The notes under the pieces were generated by a model, which was given only the letters and a program-made list of their open reading frames with translations, ran no database searches and was not told the DNA's origin. A DNA stretch of 64,000 nt from Allomuricauda sp. F6463D (lineage in GTDB: Bacteria; Bacteroidota; Bacteroidia; Flavobacteriales; Flavobacteriaceae), in contig NZ_JALKAN010000001.1 of the NCBI RefSeq assembly GCF_023015965.1, positions 1,634,160-1,698,159 of the forward strand. The letters are read 5' to 3'. The position numbers and the translations under genes were made by a program. This document shows positions 45,779 to 53,861 of the stretch, piece by piece (positions within the stretch are counted from its first letter, which is position 1; the number at the start of each line of letters is the position of its first letter).

Positions 45779-48700
45779 TTAAAAAGTTAATTTGGTTCCA
45801 AGGCTCACCATCCGTAAGGGTGGTACGGCCTGATTGCTCTGGGTTTCGGGGTCCAGCCCCTCAAAGCCCGTGATTGTAAAAAGATTCTGTCCCCTGAGGA
45901 ACAGTTCACAGCCAAACCCTTGTACTTTCCTATCGGTCAATCGATAGGATAGGGATACCGTCCGCAAACGAAGGAAAGAGGCATCCGATATAGCGGCATC
46001 ACTCCGCCCATAATTCCTAAAGGCCTGGGTGGTCTGTGATGTGCCCGTGGAAAAGCGCTGCACGGGGGCCATATCCCCTCCTTCCTGCCACCTTTGTAGC
46101 ACCGATTTGGGCTGATTGCCCAACCTGCCCACCAATACACCTCCGGTGGCCCAGAAATTATAGCCTTCCTGTTTGGAAAACTGAAACAACAGGTCCATGG
46201 TGAACTTGCCGATACCCAGGTTACTGGTCAGTCCTCCATAATAGGAGGGATCGAGTTCCTTCACCAATTGGCGGTCATCCGGGCTTGCAATGGCACCATC
46301 GCCATTAAAATCCTCAAATGTATAGAGCCCGGTTTGGGAATCTACCCCGTTCCATTGGTAGACCTTGGCAATGTTCAAGGGTTTGCCGACCACGTACTGA
46401 TTGACATAGGTTGACCCTTCCAAATTGGGAAATTCCAGCAATTCGTTCTTGGGGAAGGTCATGTTCAATCCCATGGTCCAACTAAACTTTTCCTTACGGA
46501 TCAAATGGGCTAAGAGTTCCAGTTCCCAGCCTCTGTTTTCGACCGTTGCGCCCAAATTGGCATTGACCGATGAAAAACCCGTTGTGGCTGGTAGGGGAAT
46601 CCCCACCAATTGATTGGTGGACCGGTTACGGTAGTAGTTTGTGTTCAGCAAGATCCGATCTTGAAACAATCCCAGTTCAAGGGCCAGTTCCAACTTTTTG
46701 TTTTCCTCCCAACTAAAATTGGGATTGAACAATCGCGTAGGATACAGACCAATGGTATTTTGGTACTGCTGGGAACCAAAGGAATAAGTATCGAGGTATT
46801 GGTATTCCCCGATCTTATCGTTCCCGGAAGTCCCATAACTGCCCCTCAGTTTTCCATAACTTACAAAGGGGAGTCCCTCCTTCACAAAGCTTTCGCTCCC
46901 AAAAAGCCAAGCCGCACCGATCGCAGTAAAATTCGCGTAGCGCTTATCCGGTCCGAACCGACTTGAACCGTCTCTTCTTCCGGTCAGGTTCACGAAATAA
47001 CGCTCATGTAAAGACAGGTTGATCCGTCCATAGAATGCCTGATATCGGTATTGCTCCGTAATATCCGCCACGGGATACAGCTCGGAAGCCGCCGATAGGT
47101 TCTCGATCAAACTGTTATTGGTAAACCCAAAGGCAAACTGTGAGCGCCGTTTCGTCTCCTGATTTTGAAAGGTCAGCCCTCCCAACGCAGTAAGTCTCAG
47201 TCCGCCAAAAAATCTTTGGTACTGCAGTTGTGGCTCAATGGTCCAGGAACTGCGTTCCCCTGTATTGTGCACCGCATAGGAAGATTCTGGACCAATCCCG
47301 TACGCGGGGTCATAGATGGTCGAGGGTACGGTGTTCAGTTCACGAAGGTGGTTTTCCGTATACCCGAGATTGGTGGTCAGGGACAGCTCGCCCCAAAGCT
47401 TATAGGTCAATCTGACATTACTAATCAAGGTCGTGCCTTTGGAAACATAGACCCCATTGAGAGCGCCCAAGGGATTTCGCCACGTGGAACCCTCCCAGTT
47501 AAGCTCCCCCTCTTCTGTGTACAGCGCAGGGGCATTGGGTGCCAATTGTAGGGCCTGAAATACCAATAGACCGTCCCCGGGCAGGTCATTGGTATTGGAG
47601 GTAAAACTGGTGGAAAGCTGTACCGAGAAGCGATTGTCCTTTGTCCTATGGCCAAGGTTGCTCAATACCGATACCTTGTTATTACTGAAATTCCCAGGGA
47701 ACACACTGCTCTGGGAATAATAATTGCCACTGACCAAGAACTGTGTCGACGCGTTGCCCCCTGAGATGGAACCCCTTACATCCGTCAAGTACGAGGTACG
47801 GCCAAAAAGGGCCTTTTGCCAATCCGTTTGTCTATTGGGATACCAAGTACCGTTCACATCATAGGCGTTGCTCGGGAAGGGATCTATCCCATCATTGGCA
47901 TAGGCCTCCTTCCGCATCATAAGGTATTCGGCGGTATTCAGTAGGTCCAGCTTCCGAGTTACAGATCCCAATCCCGTCTGCACATGGAGTTCGACCTTAG
48001 TATCCCCGGACGTGCCTTTTTTAGTGGTAATCAGCACTACCCCGTTGGCCCCTCGTGAACCATATATGGCCGTGGCATCGGCATCCTTCAAAATCTCGAT
48101 GCTCTCGATATCAGAGGGATTGATATTGTTCAAGGGACTGATGGCACCTCCCGGCAACGGCAGTGAGGCCTGCTCCTCCCCGAGGCTACCCGATGCAAAG
48201 GGAACGCCATCGATGACATAGAGCGGTTCATTGGCCCCGGGACGGATACTGTTCCTACCCCGTATCTGAATATTGAAATTGGAACCTGGCAATCCAGAGA
48301 ACTGATTGATCTCGACACCGGCCACCCTGCCCTGCAGTGCGGCCAACGGATTGGACAAGGGCTGTTTTTCGATCTCCACGGCACTCACCTTTTCGATAGT
48401 GCCCGTCCCTTCCCGTTCGGAAACCGTATAATAACCCGCATTGAGGACCACCTCACCCAGTACCGTTACATCTTCCTCCAAGGCAACAAAGAGCTCTTCC
48501 CTACCCCCAATGGGCACGGAAAGCGTTTTATAACCCACCATGGAAAAGACCAGGACATCCGAAGAACCTGCATGAATGGAAAAGGAACCATTCAATTCGG
48601 ACATGGCACCAATATTCTTGGACTCCACCACAATATTCACCCCGGCCAGGGGTTTCCCGGACATATCGGTCACGGTGCCGGTAATGGTGGCCTGTGGTGG

Positions 48701-48808
48701 TTCCAAGACAGTGCCCGCCTGCACATTGAATGAAAAAAGTGGTGTTAAAAAGACATAGAGGAGCACGGACAGGAAAAACCTGCGCATGCGTATTGTAGCT
48801 AATTGCAT
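45779..48808 (-). CDS. SusC/RagA-family TonB-dependent transporter
   Basis: Frame open to 48955; ATG 48808 (or 48787) precedes the signal region (FFLSVLLYVFLTPLFSFNVQ). About 1009 residues: carboxypeptidase-regulatory-like domain (TVTDMSGKPLAGVNIVVESK), plug (GRNSIRPGANEPLYVIDGVP, DATAIYGSRGANGVVLITTK), then the barrel. Unlike the first SusC it has no STN domain, so it is not wired to a FecR/sigma pair. First gene of a SusC-SusD-metalloprotease operon. Confidence 0.94.
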   Translation of the reverse strand: MQLATIRMRRFFLSVLLYVFLTPLFSFNVQAGTVLEPPQATITGTVTDMSGKPLAGVNIVVESKNIGAMSELNGSFSIHAGSSDVLVFSMVGYKTLSVPIGGREELFVALEEDVTVLGEVVLNAGYYTVSEREGTGTIEKVSAVEIEKQPLSNPLAALQGRVAGVEINQFSGLPGSNFNIQIRGRNSIRPGANEPLYVIDGVPFASGSLGEEQASLPLPGGAISPLNNINPSDIESIEILKDADATAIYGSRGANGVVLITTKKGTSGDTKVELHVQTGLGSVTRKLDLLNTAEYLMMRKEAYANDGIDPFPSNAYDVNGTWYPNRQTDWQKALFGRTSYLTDVRGSISGGNASTQFLVSGNYYSQSSVFPGNFSNNKVSVLSNLGHRTKDNRFSVQLSTSFTSNTNDLPGDGLLVFQALQLAPNAPALYTEEGELNWEGSTWRNPLGALNGVYVSKGTTLISNVRLTYKLWGELSLTTNLGYTENHLRELNTVPSTIYDPAYGIGPESSYAVHNTGERSSWTIEPQLQYQRFFGGLRLTALGGLTFQNQETKRRSQFAFGFTNNSLIENLSAASELYPVADITEQYRYQAFYGRINLSLHERYFVNLTGRRDGSSRFGPDKRYANFTAIGAAWLFGSESFVKEGLPFVSYGKLRGSYGTSGNDKIGEYQYLDTYSFGSQQYQNTIGLYPTRLFNPNFSWEENKKLELALELGLFQDRILLNTNYYRNRSTNQLVGIPLPATTGFSSVNANLGATVENRGWELELLAHLIRKEKFSWTMGLNMTFPKNELLEFPNLEGSTYVNQYVVGKPLNIAKVYQWNGVDSQTGLYTFEDFNGDGAIASPDDRQLVKELDPSYYGGLTSNLGIGKFTMDLLFQFSKQEGYNFWATGGVLVGRLGNQPKSVLQRWQEGGDMAPVQRFSTGTSQTTQAFRNYGRSDAAISDASFLRLRTVSLSYRLTDRKVQGFGCELFLRGQNLFTITGFEGLDPETQSNQAVPPLRMVSLGTKLTF

Positions 48809-49508
48809 AAATTGAGTTCTTTTGATTAAAGCGTTAGTTATTCTCCACACTGCCCCATAAGTCACGGAAAATCCGTAACTTCCAAAAAGGACATCAAGGT
48901 TCGGACATAGGCCATCCTGTCCGGGTAATAGCATACCCAGAAATAGGATTCCCAAACCAAAAAGACCATGGTTTCGTGATCGGGCCGGTTGCCCAAAAAA
49001 ATGTAGTCATCAGTTATGGGACCAAAGGATATCGTGAACCGGAAAAGTGTGTAACGTGTATCCCATAACTATAGTCCAAGGATTAAACGGGATTCTTTGG
49101 CTTTTTCTTGAACAGGATATCGAACACCGAGTGACAGGCCCCGAAAATGGAACAAAAACACGGTGTGAACCCTACATAAAAAAATTGCCAAATGTTTCCC
49201 ATAACCCAGATGGTTGGGCGATACCCCGAAAGAACTAAAGAAAACAAACGCTTAGAAAAAGTTGCTATGAACCATTTACCCAAAAAAAAGGCGCGGAACT
49301 CAACTTATTGCACTAGGGGCACTGGTATGCCTTGGAAACAATAAGAGAGCCCACGCCCCGGGTCGTGAGCAATCTACTTATTATCTCGTTTCCATAAAAA
49401 TTACCAGTTTTCTAGTACGAGACTCTAAGCGAAAGCTTCAAATATTGTCTAAACGAAGAATCGCAAAAATACTTAATACTAAAACGAATATAGTAAAATT
49501 TTAGAGTT
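48809..49508. other. Long intergenic region upstream of the second SusC
   Basis: About 700 bp without a supported gene, tRNA or rRNA. It should contain the SusC operon promoter. It separates the core-type operon from the cassette array. Short frames here (for example 49047-49238) have no motif. Deletion of an integrase gene from this stretch would be invisible. Confidence 0.4.
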
Positions 49509-49526
49509 ATTGTCAAACTTGACAAT
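49509..49526. promoter_or_regulatory. Perfect palindrome upstream of the small HTH gene
   Basis: ATTGTCAA and TTGACAAT are exact reverse complements separated by AC, 33 bp before the HTH start codon. The two-base centre is too short for a terminator loop, so an operator, perhaps for autoregulation, is more likely. Confidence 0.5.
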
Positions 49527-49558
49527 TTTTTCTCCTAAAAACCATAGACATTGCCTTG

Positions 49559-49795
49559 ATGAAAGATTGGAGGATGGCATATAGAAGAAAATTAGGAGAG
49601 AATCTCTTAAGGTTAATCAATGAACATGATACGGATGTTCAAACAGTTGCCTCCTTGGGTAATATCGAAAGTAAACAAGTCTATCGAATCATTAGTGCCG
49701 AAAACGAACCAAAAGTAACTACCCTGCTTCCAATAGCTAAAGGTTTGGGGGTACACGTTAAAGTTTTATACGATTTTGATTTCGAAATTGAATAA
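49559..49795 (+). CDS. Small XRE-like helix-turn-helix protein
   Basis: 78 residues from ATG 49559 (MKDWRMAYRRKLGENLLRLI). The pattern DVQTVASLGNIESKQVYRII followed by PKVTTLLPIAKGLGVHVKVL fits a lambda-repressor-like HTH. No partner gene. It lies just left of the cassette array and could be a leftover regulator. Confidence 0.7.
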   Translation: MKDWRMAYRRKLGENLLRLINEHDTDVQTVASLGNIESKQVYRIISAENEPKVTTLLPIAKGLGVHVKVLYDFDFEIE

Positions 49796-50010
49796 GAAAA
49801 ATCAATAATTTCTAATTTCATCCAACTTATAGCTTCTTCCTTTTTTAGAATTCCTTACAGAATTCCACATTTTCATTTTATAGAATATTCTTACATTTAA
49901 CTTCATTTTACCCAAAATCTAAATTGAGCATTGCTAAAAAATATGCTTAATAAAATATCTCTTACTTGGGCATAGCCATCACCATTGGAGGTATAAGCTG
50001 ATAAAAGTTG

Positions 50011-50030
50011 GGTATATAAACAAGTTGTAA
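50011..50030 (+). other. Left end of the cassette array, attI-like core site
   Basis: The sequence reads GGTATATAAACAAG/TTGTAA, with the inferred cut between G50024 and T50025. It has the AAACAA(A)G-TT core form of integron attI sites rather than the attC arm, and no matching left arm of an attC can be found in the 130 bp before it. The first nine bases after the cut (TTGTAAGTA) are the reverse complement of TACTTACAA at the end of cassette 1. No integrase gene is visible. attI is an inference; a truncated attC is the alternative. Confidence 0.5.
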
Positions 50031-50056
50031 GTAATGCCGAAAAACCCAGAAACCAA

Positions 50057-50851
50057 GTGAATAAAACAATATTTGAAATTACCAAAATGGATTGTCCTTC
50101 AGAGGAAAATCTTATCCGAATGAAATTGGACGGAATTTCAAGCATTGCGAATTTGGACTTTGATATTCCTAATCGAAAATTGACCGTTTTTCACAGCGGA
50201 GAAATTGACCAAATCGAAAAGTCAGTTATCGAACTGAATTTAGGTGGAAAAAAAATCTCAACGGAACAAACCGACCAAACGGAATTTAAAGAAAACGAAA
50301 ATCAGAAAAAACTACTTTGGTCTGTACTTGCCATAAATTTTGCTTTTTTCATTATTGAAATGACAACAGGAATTATCTCAAAATCTATGGGACTTGTTGC
50401 CGATAGTTTAGATATGCTTGCGGACAGTTTTGTGTACGGGATTAGTTTGTTTGCGGTTGGCGGAACAGTAATAAAGAAAAAACGGATTGCCAAACTTGCT
50501 GGATATTTTCAAATAATACTTGCGATTATTGGATTTGTAGAAGTCTTGAGAAGATTTTTCGGAAACGAGAAACTTCCCGATTTTTCAACAATGATTATAG
50601 TTTCGATTTTTGCACTTATTGCAAACGGAATTTGTCTTTATATTTTGCAAAAGTCAAAGAGCAAAGAAGAAGCACATATGAAAGCGAGTATGATTTTCAC
50701 TTCGAATGACGTGATTATCAATTTGGGAGTAATTATTGCAGGAATTTTAGTGCATTATTTGAGTTCTAATAAACCTGATTTGATTATCGGAACAATTGTT
50801 TTTGCATTGGTAATTCAAGGAGCATTTCGGATTTTGAAATTAAGTAAGTGA
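50057..50851 (+). CDS. Cation diffusion facilitator with N-terminal HMA-like domain (cassette 1)
   Basis: 264 residues from GTG 50057; the first ATG would remove part of the N-terminal HMA-like domain (FEITKMDCPSEENLIRMKLD), so GTG is preferred. The membrane part is a CDF metal exporter: LVADSLDMLADSFVYG with Asp116, Asp119 and Asp123, and the second site FTSNDVIINLGV. It should pump out zinc, cobalt, cadmium or a similar ion. It is the only gene of cassette 1 (50025-50992) and sits next to the metal-resistance cassette 2. AT-rich relative to the genes before 49 kb. Confidence 0.88.
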   Translation: MNKTIFEITKMDCPSEENLIRMKLDGISSIANLDFDIPNRKLTVFHSGEIDQIEKSVIELNLGGKKISTEQTDQTEFKENENQKKLLWSVLAINFAFFIIEMTTGIISKSMGLVADSLDMLADSFVYGISLFAVGGTVIKKKRIAKLAGYFQIILAIIGFVEVLRRFFGNEKLPDFSTMIIVSIFALIANGICLYILQKSKSKEEAHMKASMIFTSNDVIINLGVIIAGILVHYLSSNKPDLIIGTIVFALVIQGAFRILKLSK

Positions 50852-50867
50852 ACTAAAAAAGCACTAC

Positions 50868-50998
50868 TTACAACAACGTGTATAATTAATGGCTGGTTCT
50901 CGCCTACTTACGAAAATCCTCGTGGATTTTCTATTCGGTTTTTATTTGCTAAATTAGGTGCTTAAACACGCCACTAATCATACACAAATCCGTTACCC
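50868..50998 (+). repeat. attC site 1 (end of cassette 1)
   Basis: R'' box TTACAAC 50868-50874, R' box GTTACCC 50992-50998. Arms GTGTATAATTAATGGC (50878-50893) and GCCACTAATCATACAC (50970-50985) pair at 14 of 16 bases. Inside is a second hairpin, GAAAATCC/GGATTTTC. Inferred cut between G50992 and T50993. Confidence 0.85.
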
Positions 50999-51020
50999 AC
51001 AAGCTGTAAACCCACCGCAT

Positions 51021-51086
51021 ATTTTAGCACTTTCGGTTTTTTCCGACACACAAATCCAACGCTGTAAAAACCAAAAGAGCTAAAAT
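51021..51086 (+). repeat. Covarying double-stem element 1 (start of cassette 2)
   Basis: Outer stem ATTTTAGC/GCTAAAAT (51021-51028, 51079-51086) and inner stem GGTTTTT/AAAAACC (51035-51041, 51066-51072), with an AC-TTT junction on the left and AAA-AGA on the right and a C/A-rich loop. Same architecture as the elements at 52.4, 53.8, 58.4, 58.8 and 61.3 kb but different stem sequences. Confidence 0.7.
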
Positions 51087-51110
51087 TTTCCCAACGCTTG
51101 AAAATTATGT

Positions 51111-51150
51111 ATTTAAGTATTTGCTTAAATAAGAAATAAACGTAACTTTG
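51111..51150 (+). promoter_or_regulatory. Promoter and ArsR-type operator of the metal-resistance cassette
   Basis: TTG at 51120-51123 (within TATTTGC) and TAACTTTG at 51143-51150 fit the Bacteroidota -33/-7 promoter with 19 bp between. The -33 part lies in an inverted repeat ATTTAAG-TATTTG-CTTAAAT (51111-51130, perfect arms), a good ArsR/SmtB operator. The -7 box ends four bases before the arsR ATG, so the message would have almost no leader. Confidence 0.7.
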
Positions 51151-51154
51151 TTAT

Positions 51155-51529
51155 ATGGAAAATAATTATTGCATAAGACAACAAGCTGATATTGAACAAA
51201 TAAATCGTTGCAAAGAAACCGTTTCGGAATTAGACGAATCGTTCGACTATTTGGCAAATGGACTTTCATTGGTCGGAAATAGCGTTCGATTGAAAATACT
51301 TTACCTACTCTTTATAGAAAAAAGACTTTGTGTTTGTGATTTAAGCGATATTCTTGGAATGAACATATCCGCTATTTCTCAACATTTAAGGAAAATGAAA
51401 GACCGAAATCTATTAGAAACAGAAAGAGATGCTCAAACAATTTTTTACTCACTTACGGCTGAATACGAAAAATTACTAAATCCGTTTTTTGAGATACTTG
51501 ATAAAAACAAAATTTTAGAAACGATATGA
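51155..51529 (+). CDS. ArsR/SmtB-family metal-responsive repressor
   Basis: 124 residues. Winged HTH (LCVCDLSDILGMNISAISQH) with the metal-binding pair Cys59 and Cys61 at the head of the recognition region as in CadC/ArsR proteins, plus Cys6 and Cys19 near the N-terminus as further ligands. Expected to bind the inverted repeat overlapping its own promoter and to release on metal, inducing merTP. First gene of cassette 2; its stop overlaps the next start by four bases. Confidence 0.9.
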   Translation: MENNYCIRQQADIEQINRCKETVSELDESFDYLANGLSLVGNSVRLKILYLLFIEKRLCVCDLSDILGMNISAISQHLRKMKDRNLLETERDAQTIFYSLTAEYEKLLNPFFEILDKNKILETI

Positions 51530-52125
51530 AAAGTGAAAATAAATTAATTGGTGCAGGTTTGTTAACTGCAATTACAGCTTCCTTGTGTTGTATTACACCA
51601 GTTTTGGCTCTAATCGCAGGAACAAGCGGAATTGCTTCTGCATTTTCTTGGATTGAACCTTTTAGACCTTATTTAATCGGACTGACAATTTTAGTTCTTG
51701 GTTTTGCTTGGTATCAAAAACTAAAACCTCAAAAAGAAATTGACTGCGAATGCGAGACGGACGAAAAACCAAAATTTATTCAATCAAAAAAGTTTTTAGG
51801 AATCGTAACTGTATTTGCAATTGTAATGTTGGTTTTTCCATACTATTCAGGAATATTTTACCCAAATACAGAAAAGCAAATAATCGTAGTTGACAAATCG
51901 GACATTAAAACGACTGAATTTAAAATAAGCGGAATGACTTGTGCGAGTTGCGAAGAACACGTAAATCACGAAGTAAATAAGCTCAACGGAATTGTGAACT
52001 CAAAAGCGTCTTACGAAAATGGAAATGCAATCGTTGAATTTGACAAAACCAAAACCAACGAAACAGAAATCGAGAATGCAATTAACTCAACAGGTTATAA
52101 AGTAACCGACAAAAAAGAAAACTAA
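51526..52125 (+). CDS. merTP: Fused mercuric transport protein MerTP
   Basis: 199 residues. The MerT-like part has membrane helices with the SLCCITPVLALIAG motif (Cys21-Cys22) and a cytoplasmic CEC pair (74, 76); the C-terminal MerP/HMA domain has GMTCASCEEHV (Cys139, Cys142). It brings mercuric ion into the cell, normally for reduction by MerA. No merA is present in this cassette, so either it is encoded elsewhere or another thiol metal is handled. Confidence 0.9.
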   Translation: MKSENKLIGAGLLTAITASLCCITPVLALIAGTSGIASAFSWIEPFRPYLIGLTILVLGFAWYQKLKPQKEIDCECETDEKPKFIQSKKFLGIVTVFAIVMLVFPYYSGIFYPNTEKQIIVVDKSDIKTTEFKISGMTCASCEEHVNHEVNKLNGIVNSKASYENGNAIVEFDKTKTNETEIENAINSTGYKVTDKKEN

Positions 52126-52331
52126 TGGAAGTCCAATTAAAATCAGAAATCACTTGTCCTAATTGCGGACATAAAAAAGTAGAAGATATGCCAACAAACG
52201 CTTGTCAATTTTTCTACGAATGCGAGAATTGTAAAACGGTTTTGAAACCAAAAGAAGGAGATTGCTGTGTTTATTGCTCATACGGAACAGTTGCTTGTCC
52301 ACCAATTCAAGAAAATAAAAGTTGTTGTTAA
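52125..52331 (+). CDS. GDCCVxC-domain cysteine-rich protein
   Basis: 68 residues with eleven cysteines, including two CPxC-type pairs (CPNC 11-14, CENC 33-36) and the motif GDCCVYCSYGTVACPPIQ that names this family, often found beside mer genes. It probably binds or passes on metal in the cytoplasm. Start codon overlaps the merTP stop by one base; last gene of cassette 2. Confidence 0.88.
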   Translation: MEVQLKSEITCPNCGHKKVEDMPTNACQFFYECENCKTVLKPKEGDCCVYCSYGTVACPPIQENKSCC

Positions 52332-52349
52332 AAAGCCAACGCTAAAAGC

Positions 52350-52408
52350 CATACACATTTGCAATTCGCACCAACCAACACACAAGCCAAAAATTGCAAA
52401 AGAGTATG
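52350..52408 (+). repeat. Covarying double-stem element 2 (end of cassette 2)
   Basis: Outer stem CATAC/GTATG (52350-52354, 52404-52408), inner stem TTTGCAATT/AATTGCAAA (52358-52366, 52392-52400), perfect pairing, ACA and AGA junctions, 25-base loop of A and C with few G/T. Followed by TGTCTTATCCAACGCT, shared with element 6. Confidence 0.72.
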
Positions 52409-52452
52409 TCTTATCCAACGCTGAAAACCAAGCTGAACGGAATAAAGCCAGT

Positions 52453-52582
52453 GGGTAACAACGTATATAAAAAATAGCGGTTAAGTGCTAAATCAAAATG
52501 AATTACATAAATTTAAGGTCAGAGTTTACCTGAAAAGTTTGTACTTAAAATCCGCTACTTTTCATATACAAGACCGTTAGGG
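52453..52582 (+). repeat. attC site 2 (end of cassette 2)
   Basis: R'' GGGTAAC 52453-52459, R' GTTAGGG 52576-52582. Arms GTATATAAAAAATAGCGG (52463-52480) and CCGCTACTTTTCATATAC (52552-52569) pair at 16 of 18. R'' with its left neighbours (GTGGGTAA) is the reverse complement of TTACCCAC at the cassette start (50993). Confidence 0.88.
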
Positions 52583-52600
52583 CAAATACGAAAAAAGCAT

Positions 52601-53542
52601 ATGGCAAAGAAAAATTACGGAAAATCATTAGCTCTTCAACATTTCTACAAATCTATTGAAGCGGAAATCCGAAATTATTGGCAAATAAACACCTCATTGA
52701 TTTATTCCGAAAGATGGTGGAATGGAATACCAGAAGCCGATTTGCCTGCAAGAATTACTTTGTTTCCTGGAGATAATAAAACACCTTTTTCAAGTATTGA
52801 CTTACCGCCAAAAACGTATTTAGCAAATCATAATAATGTATTACAGCTTACACGCGAAAATTCAATAGTAAATTTCATTACAGTTTTCGAAGTGTATCTC
52901 TATAACATTGTCAAAAGAATGATGTACTTAAAACCATCTTTAGTTGGAGAATCTGAAATGCCGTTTGAGGCGAAGGATATAGCTGAAGAAATGGAAAATA
53001 ATAGCGTAAGAGAATGGTTTGCGGAAAAAGTTACCCAAAAGTATATTAGAAATAAATCGCATTTAAAAATGTTCAAGCGATTAGAACAAATATTGAAATA
53101 TCAAATAAATGACCCCAAGGACGGACTTGTAGAAGATTGGAACAATTGGACATATGTAAGAAACGCAATAATTCACAATGGAAGAGAAACTTCAGAGGAT
53201 TTAGTTAGAGTTTGGAATTCTAGGTATTCTGCGGTTGGCACACCACTTAATCTAGAAGATGCTGATGTCATTAAAGTTCCTTATATCGCAATGGAACTAG
53301 CTAAAAAAATTGACAAAATAATATTAGAGAAAGCAATCCAAAATGAGGATGCTGGATTGCTAGTTAGAGAATTATTTGTGAGAAATGGAACTGACGAGCC
53401 TCAAGAATTAGCTAAATCAGTTTGGAATATATTAAATAGTCGATTAGGGAAACCATTAGTACAAAAGTATTTGGCATATCAAAAAAGAACAGGAGCTAAA
53501 ATAAAAGGTTGGAGATTTACACACTACAACTTTATGGAATAA
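52601..53542 (+). CDS. HEPN-like protein of unknown function (cassette 3)
   Basis: 313 residues, helical, no signal peptide. The motif VRNAIIHNGRE places Arg187 and His192 as R-x4-H, the catalytic signature of HEPN ribonucleases, after a helix-rich region (NFITVFEVYLYNIVKRMMYL). HEPN proteins often act in phage defence or toxin systems, sometimes with a partner; this one is alone in its cassette. No specific family recognised, so defence is an inference. The stop is 8 bp before the attC. Confidence 0.6.
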   Translation: MAKKNYGKSLALQHFYKSIEAEIRNYWQINTSLIYSERWWNGIPEADLPARITLFPGDNKTPFSSIDLPPKTYLANHNNVLQLTRENSIVNFITVFEVYLYNIVKRMMYLKPSLVGESEMPFEAKDIAEEMENNSVREWFAEKVTQKYIRNKSHLKMFKRLEQILKYQINDPKDGLVEDWNNWTYVRNAIIHNGRETSEDLVRVWNSRYSAVGTPLNLEDADVIKVPYIAMELAKKIDKIILEKAIQNEDAGLLVRELFVRNGTDEPQELAKSVWNILNSRLGKPLVQKYLAYQKRTGAKIKGWRFTHYNFME

Positions 53543-53549
53543 GTACTTG

Positions 53550-53743
53550 CCCTAACAACGTGTATAAAAAATAGCTAATAAGTGCTTAACCAAAGGGCTT
53601 GTATTTATTTGCAAAAACCGCCAAATTTTTAATTTGGCTTTAAAAGTGAAATATTAAAACAAAATATAAAAATTCGGCTCTGTGTTAATCCGAAAAGCTG
53701 GTGTCTTTTTGCCCGCTACGTTTCATACACAAGTCCGTTGTAT
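53550..53743 (+). repeat. attC site 3 (end of cassette 3)
   Basis: R'' CCCTAAC 53550-53556, R' GTTGTAT 53737-53743. Arms GTGTATAAAAAATAGC (53560-53575) and GCTACGTTTCATACAC (53715-53730) pair at 13 of 16. TTGCCCTAA is the reverse complement of TTAGGGCAA at the cassette start (52577). At 194 bp the longest site in the array. Confidence 0.85.
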
Positions 53744-53771
53744 GCCATTGAAAAAAGAAAAGCCAACGCAC

Positions 53772-53832
53772 AAATAGCACATTTGGTTTTGCCAACGCAC
53801 AGGCAATCGCAAAAAAACCAAAAGAGCTATTT
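53772..53832 (+). repeat. Covarying double-stem element 3 (start of cassette 4)
   Basis: Outer stem AAATAGC/GCTATTT (53772-53778, 53826-53832), inner stem TTTGGTTTT/AAAACCAAA (53782-53790, 53814-53822), perfect pairing, ACA and AGA junctions. Lies 30 bp before the Argonaute gene. Confidence 0.72.
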
Positions 53833-53861
53833 TTTCGCCAACGCTTTGTAATAGAAACTGA

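Noticed and set aside
48809-48955. N-terminal extension of the second SusC
   Set aside because: It is not signal-like; the signal region starts at ATG 48808 or 48787.
49047-49238. 63-codon frame upstream of the HTH gene
   Set aside because: No recognisable pattern, overlapped by an equally long frame on the other strand.
52267-52458. Plus-strand frame after the GDCCVxC gene
   Set aside because: It overlaps that gene in another frame and then runs through element 2 and into attC 2; composition is dictated by the repeats.
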